Assembly (NCBI GenBank): GCA_947589585.1
Contig: CANQCA010000001.1
Location: forward strand, 1 to 54,920
Length of the DNA stretch: 54,920 nucleotides
Direction: 5' to 3'
Source: an uncultured Clostridia bacterium
GTDB lineage: Bacteria; Bacillota; Clostridia; Christensenellales; Borkfalkiaceae
Every line of letters begins with the position of its first letter. The stretch's first letter is position 1. The translations under genes and the position numbers were made by a program. A model generated the notes under the pieces. The model was not told the DNA's origin, did no database searches, and saw nothing but the letters and a program-made list of their open reading frames with translations. Positions 49,584 through 54,920 of this stretch are shown here, one piece after another.

Positions 49584-52139
49584 ATGGATAAACTTGTTCT
49601 CATCGATGGAAACAGCCTTCTGAACCGCGCATTTTATGCGATGAACGTGTTCACGACGAAGGACGGGCTACCTACAAACGGTATCTTCGGGTTTGTGAAA
49701 CTGCTTCTGAAGATCGCAGAGGATGAAAAGCCGCAATACATGGCAGTCGCATTCGACGTGCATGCGCCCACCTTCCGCCATCTCAAATATAAGGATTACA
49801 AGGGAACGAGAAAGCCGATGCCCGAGGAGCTGCGCGTGCAAGTCCCCGTGCTCAAAGAGCTTCTTCAAGCGATGAATATCTGCACGGTAGAACTTGCGGG
49901 GTTTGAGGCGGACGATCTCATCGGAACGCTCTCCCGCAAATTCGGAAATGTGCATGTGCTCATCTTTACGGGGGACCGCGACAGTTACCAGCTCGTCAAA
50001 GAGAACGTTGACGTCTGCTTCACAAAGCGCGGCGTGAGCGATCTCGACCGTCTTACCGCCGAGAATTTCTTTGATAAAGTGGGGCTTGAACCCGCGCAGA
50101 TCATCGAAGAAAAGGCACTCATGGGGGATGTTTCGGATAATATCCCCGGCGTCCGCGGCGTGGGGCCCAAGAGCGCGCTCTCCCTTTTGCAGAACTATCA
50201 CGATCTCGACGGCGTCTATGCCAATCTCGATAAGATCAAGGGCGCCCTTCACATAAAGCTCGAAGAGGGCAGGGAGAATGCGTATTTCTCCCGCGAACTC
50301 GCCACGATCGATACCGCCGTGCCGCTTCCCGTCACGCTTGAAGAATGCAGGCTCCATCTTCCCTTCCCGGGGGAAGCCCGCGCCTTTTTTACAAAACTCG
50401 AGTTCCGTTCTCTCATCAATTCTCAATTTTTTGTATCCGAGCGCGCAAATTCGGAGGTCGATACGGCCGTGCGCGCCGAAAGCATCTCCGATCTTGCCGC
50501 GCTCTATCCTCTCTTGGAAGGGGCGGAGGAAGCGGCCCTTTGCGTCGAGAAGAATGCGGTATATCTTTGCATGGGCGGAAAGAACTATCAGATCGCCTTA
50601 AGGGAGAATTTTCTCTCGCCCGGGTTCTTCTTTCCCGAACTTGCCCCGCTCCTTTCCGCGCTGCTGACGGAAAAAAGGCGGGTGATCGTGCCCGATGCGA
50701 AGGCGCTCGCTCATACGCTGGATACGATCGGCTTGCACATCAGCTGTTCTTCGCTCGAGGACGTCAACCTCTTGCGCTATCTTCTCAACTCCAATGCAAA
50801 GCCCGCTTCGGCCGCAGAGCTCGCAAGTGAATATTCTCTTCCCGACAGTTGCTGTGCGCAGGCAGTCCTGTGTGCCTACAAAGAGGCGATCGAGGCGATA
50901 GGCGGGACCGAGGAAGAAAAACTCTACCGTGAGATCGAACTACCGCTCGAGGACGTCCTCTGCGATATGGAACGCACGGGCGTGCGCATCGACCTCGACA
51001 AGTTTCCCGTCTTCTCGGAAAAATTTCAGACGGAGCTTTCAGAGCTTTCCAAACGCATCTATGAGCTCGCGGATGTGCCGCCCTTCAACCTCAATTCCAC
51101 TTTCAAGCTCTCCGAAGTGCTCTTCGGCAAGCTCGGGCTCAGCGCGAAAGGGGCGAAGAAGATGCAGAGGGGGGGATATTCCACGAGTGCGGATGTGCTT
51201 GAAAAACTTGCCGAGAGCAGTGAAGTCGTGCGTCTTGTCCTTCGCTACAGAGAGATCCAAAAGCTGCAATCCACCTATATCGACGGCATCCGTCCGCTCA
51301 TCGTGGGCGGGATCGTGCACACGACCTACAACCAGACGGTCACGACGACGGGAAGGCTCTCGAGCGCGAACCCCAATCTCCAGAACATCCCCGTCCGCAC
51401 GGATGAGGGGAAGGAGCTGAGGAAGCTGTTCATCGCCCGCGAGGGAAATATCCTCATCGACGCCGACTATTCCCAGATCGAGCTAAGGCTCCTCGCCCAC
51501 TTTTCCAAGTGTGCGGCGCTCGTCGATTCCTACCGAAAGGGGGAGGATGTGCATGCGGCGACGGCTGCCCGCGTATTCGGCGTTGCACCCGATGAAGTTA
51601 CCCCTTCCATGCGGAGAAGGGCAAAGGTCGTCAATTTCGGCATCATTTACGGCATGAGCGCTTTCGGCCTTGCCAAGGATCTCGGCTGCGGCGCGTCCGA
51701 GGCGGCAGATTTTATCGCGAAATATTTCGAACTCCACCCCGAGGTCAAGGAATATATGGACGGGAATGTGCAGAAGGCGAAGGAAGAGGGGTTCGTCACG
51801 ACCATTCTCGGCAGAAAACGCTTTATCCCCGAACTCAAATCGTCGAGCTACAACACCCGTGCCTTCGGCGAGCGTGCGGCGATGAATATGCCCCTTCAGG
51901 GCAGTGCGGCGGATATCATCAAGATCGCAATGCTACGCGTGTTCGATCGGCTGCAGAGGGAGGGGCTCAAGACCAGACTTGTGCTTCAGGTCCACGACGA
52001 GCTGCTTCTGGATGCACCCGAGGAAGAAGCGGAGACCGCCGCAAGACTTCTCAAGGAGGAGATGGAAGGGGCGGTCGCGCTCGATGTTCCGCTCATCGCC
52101 GAGGTCTCTATGGGGAGAAGCTGGTATGACGCAAAGTAA
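49584..52139 (+). CDS. polA: DNA polymerase I
   Basis: Repair and Okazaki-fragment processing polymerase of 851 aa. Residues 1-~290 are the 5' nuclease (LVLIDGNSLLNRAFYAM, FEADDLIGTL, TGDRDSYQLV, GDVSDNIPGVRGVGPKSA). The middle domain lacks the acidic residues of a working 3'-5' exonuclease, as in many Firmicutes. The polymerase has motif A DADYSQIELRLLAHFS (~625), motif B RRRAKVVNFGIIYGMSAFGL and motif C VHDELLLD (~803). No Shine-Dalgarno precedes the ATG. It overlaps coaE by 14 nt. Confidence 0.97.
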   Translation: MDKLVLIDGNSLLNRAFYAMNVFTTKDGLPTNGIFGFVKLLLKIAEDEKPQYMAVAFDVHAPTFRHLKYKDYKGTRKPMPEELRVQVPVLKELLQAMNICTVELAGFEADDLIGTLSRKFGNVHVLIFTGDRDSYQLVKENVDVCFTKRGVSDLDRLTAENFFDKVGLEPAQIIEEKALMGDVSDNIPGVRGVGPKSALSLLQNYHDLDGVYANLDKIKGALHIKLEEGRENAYFSRELATIDTAVPLPVTLEECRLHLPFPGEARAFFTKLEFRSLINSQFFVSERANSEVDTAVRAESISDLAALYPLLEGAEEAALCVEKNAVYLCMGGKNYQIALRENFLSPGFFFPELAPLLSALLTEKRRVIVPDAKALAHTLDTIGLHISCSSLEDVNLLRYLLNSNAKPASAAELASEYSLPDSCCAQAVLCAYKEAIEAIGGTEEEKLYREIELPLEDVLCDMERTGVRIDLDKFPVFSEKFQTELSELSKRIYELADVPPFNLNSTFKLSEVLFGKLGLSAKGAKKMQRGGYSTSADVLEKLAESSEVVRLVLRYREIQKLQSTYIDGIRPLIVGGIVHTTYNQTVTTTGRLSSANPNLQNIPVRTDEGKELRKLFIAREGNILIDADYSQIELRLLAHFSKCAALVDSYRKGEDVHAATAARVFGVAPDEVTPSMRRRAKVVNFGIIYGMSAFGLAKDLGCGASEAADFIAKYFELHPEVKEYMDGNVQKAKEEGFVTTILGRKRFIPELKSSSYNTRAFGERAAMNMPLQGSAADIIKIAMLRVFDRLQREGLKTRLVLQVHDELLLDAPEEEAETAARLLKEEMEGAVALDVPLIAEVSMGRSWYDAK

Positions 52140-52704
52140 GAAGATCGCCGTGACCGGAGGGATCGGCAGCGGAAAGACGGAGTTTTGTAATATTTTGAAG
52201 AAATTCGGCTATCCCGTCTTCTCCTGTGACGAAATTTCGCATGCGCTTTGGAAGGACGAAGCGTATCTTTCGGGGCTTGCAGAGCTCTTCCCCACATGTG
52301 TCGTGGACGGAACCGTGCAAAAAAGCCGCGTCTCCGCGCTCGTTTTTTCCGATAAAGCCGCCCTTGAAAAACTCAACGCCTACGCCCATCCGCGCATCAT
52401 GCAAAAACTTTTGGACGAAATGCAGGCAGATCCCGTTTCCGTCGCAGAGGTGCCCCTTCTCTTCGAAGGGGGATTCGAACGCCTCTTCGATGCGGTCGTC
52501 ATCGTAAAAAGAGAGGAGGAAACGCGCATCAAAAGCGCTGCGAGGCGGGATCATCTTGCCGAAGAGGAGATAAGGGCACGGGTGCGCGCGCAGAACCCGC
52601 ACGAGGAGAAGGAAGGGGGGAAATTCATCGTCGTCGAAAACAACGGTTCGATCGGGGAGCTCTTCTTAGCGGCAGAGCGCGTCATCAAAAAATTGGGCAT
52701 TTAA
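52126..52704 (+). CDS. coaE: Dephospho-CoA kinase
   Basis: Last step of CoA synthesis. It is 192 aa from the ATG at 52126, which has GGGGAG upstream and overlaps the polA stop; the frame from 51904 is internal to polA. The P-loop is VTGGIGSGKTEFCNIL. SCDEISHALW, AHPRIMQKL, VAEVPLLFEGG and the lid Arg region DHLAEEEIRARVRAQ are all as expected. The polA-coaE pairing is common in Firmicutes. Confidence 0.95.
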   Translation: MTQSKKIAVTGGIGSGKTEFCNILKKFGYPVFSCDEISHALWKDEAYLSGLAELFPTCVVDGTVQKSRVSALVFSDKAALEKLNAYAHPRIMQKLLDEMQADPVSVAEVPLLFEGGFERLFDAVVIVKREEETRIKSAARRDHLAEEEIRARVRAQNPHEEKEGGKFIVVENNGSIGELFLAAERVIKKLGI

Positions 52705-52741
52705 GGAGAGAAGATATTTTCACAAATCTCGCGTAAAAGTC

Positions 52742-52770
52742 TTGACGAACAGGCGCAAACGCGCTATAAT
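52742..52770 (+). promoter_or_regulatory. Promoter of tRNA-Trp
   Basis: TTGACG (52742-52747), 17-nt spacer, TATAAT (52765-52770); 12 nt before the tRNA. Confidence 0.82.
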
Positions 52771-52782
52771 ATAGATGAACAT

Positions 52783-52857
52783 AGGGGAGTAGTTCAATGG
52801 TAGAGCAACGGTCTCCAAAACCGTCTGTTGCGTGTTCGAGTCGCGTCTCCCCTGCCA
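52783..52857 (+). tRNA. tRNA-Trp (anticodon CCA)
   Basis: 75 nt including the encoded CCA end. Acceptor AGGGGAG/CTCCCCT, anticodon stem-loop ACGGTCTCCAAAACCGT, T arm CGTGTTCGAGTCGCG, discriminator G. Confidence 0.95.
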
Positions 52858-53007
52858 AAAAGACCTGCGCAAGCAGGTTTTTTTGATAAGGGTCAGGCGC
52901 GAATCGAAAGAAGACGGGGGTCCCCAAAAAAAGCCGCTGCCGTAAAAATAAATAAAGACGAAGGGTTTTTGGATTTTTTTGGGGAGAAAGACGCGTCTCC
53001 CCTGCCA
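52842..53007 (+). repeat. tRNA-Trp 3' end duplicated 150 bp downstream (att-like direct repeat)
   Basis: CGCGTCTCCCCTGCCA at 52842-52857 (T arm through CCA) is repeated exactly at 52992-53007. The ~134 bp in between hold the tRNA terminator and an AT-rich spacer without a gene. The arrangement is that left by integration at a tRNA 3' end, but no integrase is present. Confidence 0.7.
52863..52884 (+). terminator. Terminator of tRNA-Trp
   Basis: ACCTGC/GCAGGT with a GCAA tetraloop, then seven Ts. Confidence 0.88.
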
Positions 53008-53012
53008 TTATG

Positions 53013-53041
53013 AAAGCCGTCGCAACCTTGTGACGGCTTTT
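53013..53041 (+). terminator. Terminator-like hairpin before the GNAT-RNase H gene
   Basis: AAAGCCGTC/GACGGCTTT with a 10-nt loop and a short T tail, following the duplicated tRNA end. Confidence 0.7.
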
Positions 53042-53065
53042 GTGTAAAATCGAGGAGAGGAGTTC

Positions 53066-54157
53066 ATGGAACACAGAGGTACCAAAGTATTGGAGACGGC
53101 GCGCCTTATCCTGCGCCCGTGGAAAGAAAGCGACGCGGAAGAGGCGTTCGCAAACTGGATGAACGATCCCGAAGTGACCAAATTCCTCACCTGGACGCCA
53201 CACGGCGATATTTCCGTTACGCGCGCTCTGCTCAGAACATGGGAAAAGGAATATGCCTCTCCCGCCGTCTATCACTGGGCGATTGTCCTCAAAGAGGGCA
53301 ATGTTCTCATCGGGGATATCATCGTCATGCATGCGGACGATTATCAGGAGATGGGCAAGCTCGGCTACTGCATGGGCAAGGCTTGGTGGGGAAAGGGCAT
53401 CATGACGGAAGCACTCTCAGAAGTGCTGCGTTATTGTTTTGAGGAAGTGGGCTTCTACCGCATTGACGGGACACACGCGGCGAAAAATTTCGGCTCCTCC
53501 CGCGTCATGGAAAAGTGCGGCCTGCAATATGAGGGGACGCGGAGAAGCTATTTCCGCCTTCTCTCCACGGGGGAACGCGTCGATATCGTCCAGCGCGGCA
53601 TTCTCCGCGAGGAATATTTTGCCGGAAAATACGCTTCCAAAGAACAGAAAAATGCAGAAAATAAAGGCGGCGTCACGCTCTATACCGATGGGGCGTGTTC
53701 GGGCAATCCCGGCGCGGGCGGATGGGGGTGCGTTCTTCTCTATGGCGAGCACAGACTCGAGCTCTCGGGCGGAGAGGAGGAGACGACCAACAACCGCATG
53801 GAGCTTTTGGCCGTCATTGCGGGGCTGGAAAGGCTCAGATATCCCTGTGCAGTCAGCGTATACAGCGATTCCTCCTATACGGTTAATGCCTTTAACGAGG
53901 GCTGGGTGTATGGATGGGAGAAATCAGGCTGGAAGAAGGCCGACAATAAGCCCGTGCAAAACGACGACCTTTGGAAACGGCTTCTATCCCTCACGCGGGT
54001 GCATAAGGTCACCTTCTGCAAAGTGAAGGGGCATGCGGACGACGAGCTCAATAACCGCTGCGACGCCCTCGCCCGTGCCGCCATTCCCAAAATTTCCCCG
54101 AAGGAAGAAGGGGAGACGCCTTCGCCCGTAAATAAAAGCGGGGGAGATGATGTATAA
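53066..54157 (+). CDS. GNAT acetyltransferase fused to ribonuclease HI
   Basis: A 363-aa two-domain protein. Residues ~5-185 are a RimJ/RimL-type GNAT: ETARLILRPWKESDAEEAF, LGYCMGKAWWGKGIMTEAL (acetyl-CoA loop), NFGSSRVMEKCGLQYEGTRR. After a short Lys/Asn-rich linker, residues ~203-345 are RNase HI: YTDGACSGNPGAGGWG (Asp), TTNNRMELLAVIAGL (Glu), VYSDSSYTVNAF (Asp), KVKGHADDELNNRCDALA (His and Asp), so all DEDD catalytic residues are intact. There is no in-frame Met with a ribosome site at the junction, so a real fusion is likely. RNase HI removes RNA-DNA hybrids; the acetyl acceptor is unknown. Start ATG follows GAGGAGAGGAGTTC. Confidence 0.9.
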   Translation: MEHRGTKVLETARLILRPWKESDAEEAFANWMNDPEVTKFLTWTPHGDISVTRALLRTWEKEYASPAVYHWAIVLKEGNVLIGDIIVMHADDYQEMGKLGYCMGKAWWGKGIMTEALSEVLRYCFEEVGFYRIDGTHAAKNFGSSRVMEKCGLQYEGTRRSYFRLLSTGERVDIVQRGILREEYFAGKYASKEQKNAENKGGVTLYTDGACSGNPGAGGWGCVLLYGEHRLELSGGEEETTNNRMELLAVIAGLERLRYPCAVSVYSDSSYTVNAFNEGWVYGWEKSGWKKADNKPVQNDDLWKRLLSLTRVHKVTFCKVKGHADDELNNRCDALARAAIPKISPKEEGETPSPVNKSGGDDV

Positions 54158-54164
54158 TATAGGA

Positions 54165-54300
54165 GAGCGCGTGGGCGGAACGGGATGCCCTACCCCGCTT
54201 TGATGGGGGCGAACGAAGTGAGACGGGTGGGGGTTCCCACGTTCAACCCCCACCACCGCTTATCGGCGGAGCCGCCCCCTTCAAAGGGGGCAGCCTTTTA
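54165..54300 (+). repeat. Hairpin-rich intergenic repeat before the VTT gene
   Basis: Contains a 10-bp hairpin (GGTGGGGGTT at 54226-54235 with AACCCCCACC at 54245-54254) and a second (GCCCCCTT/AAGGGGGC, 54274-54291). It resembles GC-rich dispersed repeats common in gut Clostridia; only one copy is in this window, so the repeat status is from recall. Confidence 0.55.
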
Positions 54301-54306
54301 GTGAAT

Positions 54307-54920
54307 ATGGAGCAAGCTCAGGAACAAAACAGGGCGACCCTTTTTAGGGTATTGCATATCATCGGAATTGCCTTAGCGGCGGCCGCCACAGAGGTATTTT
54401 TGATGCTGTGCCTGAATTTCTATCATGGTGTCTGGAAGGAAGCGTATTGGCTATCCGCCGTGATCGGGGGAAGCATCCTCAATGCCGCCCTGCTCGTTAC
54501 CGACTATATCTCTTACTTTTTCAAAAAACAGGTCATCTATAAATTTTGTATTACGCTTTACGTGATGGCGGTCTTTTTCGCCGTCACGGCATATGCGCTC
54601 ATCCGCACGGGATTTTTCGAAATCATGCGGGACGAGGAAAAGCTCGAGGACTTTTTGCGCAGATCGGGCTGGTGGATGTATATCATCTTCGTCCTTCTGC
54701 AATTTCTGCAAGTCGTCCTTCTGCCCATTCCGAGCACGGTGACCGTCGTCGCGGGCGCCGCACTCTTCGGGCCGCTCATCGGGAGTATTTTGAGCCTTCT
54801 CGGCATCGCGATCGGCTCGCTCGTCGCCTTCCTCATCGGTAGATATGCGGGCATCCGCGTCGTCTCGTGGCTCGTCGGGAAGGAGACCCTCGAAAAATGG
54901 CTGAAAAAGATCAAGGGGAA
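54307..54920 (+). CDS. VTT/DedA (TVP38/TMEM64-like) membrane protein, 3'-truncated
   Basis: The frame is open to the right edge; ~204 residues are visible. The first ~110 residues have three hydrophobic spans. Then comes a VTT-domain core: FLQVVLLPIPSTVTVVAGAA, LFGPLIGSILSLLGIAIGS and LVAFLIGRYAG. Such proteins are lipid scramblase or flippase-like membrane proteins in several lineages. The ATG at 54307 and a GTG at 54301 are both in frame; the purine-rich arm AAGGGGGC of the preceding repeat could act as ribosome site. The 3' end lies outside the window. Confidence 0.78.
   Translation, partial: MEQAQEQNRATLFRVLHIIGIALAAAATEVFLMLCLNFYHGVWKEAYWLSAVIGGSILNAALLVTDYISYFFKKQVIYKFCITLYVMAVFFAVTAYALIRTGFFEIMRDEEKLEDFLRRSGWWMYIIFVLLQFLQVVLLPIPSTVTVVAGAALFGPLIGSILSLLGIAIGSLVAFLIGRYAGIRVVSWLVGKETLEKWLKKIKG

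Overview
The window looks like a chromosomal segment of an anaerobic, Gram-positive-type member of the Bacillota (Clostridia-like). The grounds are: an oxygen-sensitive class III ribonucleotide reductase (nrdD-nrdG, with a NrdR-type operator), a bifunctional AdhE, WhiA, the spore-associated YabP/YabQ with a DivIC-like protein, an M29 aminopeptidase, Firmicute-type promoters (TTGACA-17-TATAAT occurs many times) and a murB/PHP/whiA/dnaE/pfkA neighbourhood. A finer placement, for example near the gut Christensenellales, is inference. Most genes lie on the + strand in short operons. The two ends are cut: gltX lacks its 5' end and a VTT/DedA-like membrane protein lacks its 3' end.

Layout. 1-2.4 kb: gltX-thyA-folA (tRNA charging and one-carbon/dTMP synthesis). 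2.4-5.0 kb: a 612-aa membrane protein of unknown function paired with LemA. 5.1-7.0 kb: typA. 7.1-8.6 kb: a strongly structured leader RNA followed by a BspA-type leucine-rich-repeat lipoprotein. 8.6-11.3 kb: yabP-yabQ-divIC-ppx-membrane peptidase. 11.3-13.7 kb: small Xre regulator, aroA and a divergent YgjP-type metallopeptidase. 13.8-17.3 kb: DUF1934/MBL fusion, rho and ROK kinase. 17.3-18.0 kb: an AT-rich gene-poor stretch with a small promoter-RNA-terminator unit. 18.0-20.5 kb: a PadR-type DNA-binding domain fused to a long repetitive coiled coil and four membrane spans. 20.5-24.1 kb: a YkvI-like transporter converging on a nitrate/sulfonate/taurine-class ABC importer. 24.1-30.4 kb: valS, adhE, rplI and a 50-aa Cys-rich DUF1540-like protein. 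30.7-39.9 kb: a solute-binding-like protein, murB, PHP, whiA, dnaE, pfkA and a 1-phosphofructokinase-like gene. 40.0-44.2 kb: nrdD-nrdG and an M29 aminopeptidase. 44.3-46.4 kb: two CobW-type metal GTPases, one His-rich and one with a C-terminal DUF1980-like domain. 46.4-49.0 kb: flavodoxin, rRNA m5C methyltransferase, a membrane protein and a DinB-like protein. 49.0-54.9 kb: a repeat-rich stretch, tRNA-Leu, polA-coaE, tRNA-Trp, a GNAT-RNase HI fusion and the VTT protein.

Three things stand out. First, five copies of a ~20-bp near-palindromic element (core TATGTCA-CG-CATA, usually preceded by GTAC) are scattered at gene ends. Two of them supply a stop codon or the last codons of a gene. Second, the PadR-coiled-coil-membrane fusion is an unusual regulator architecture. 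Third, the lipoprotein leader (7103-7327) has an 18-bp perfect closing helix, nested helices and a terminator that competes with an alternative helix, as expected of a regulatory RNA. In addition, at least three genes (xre, aroA, polA) have a consensus promoter whose -10 box ends only 6-8 nt before the start codon, which implies leaderless mRNAs.

All function calls come from reading motifs in the translated sequence; no database search was possible.
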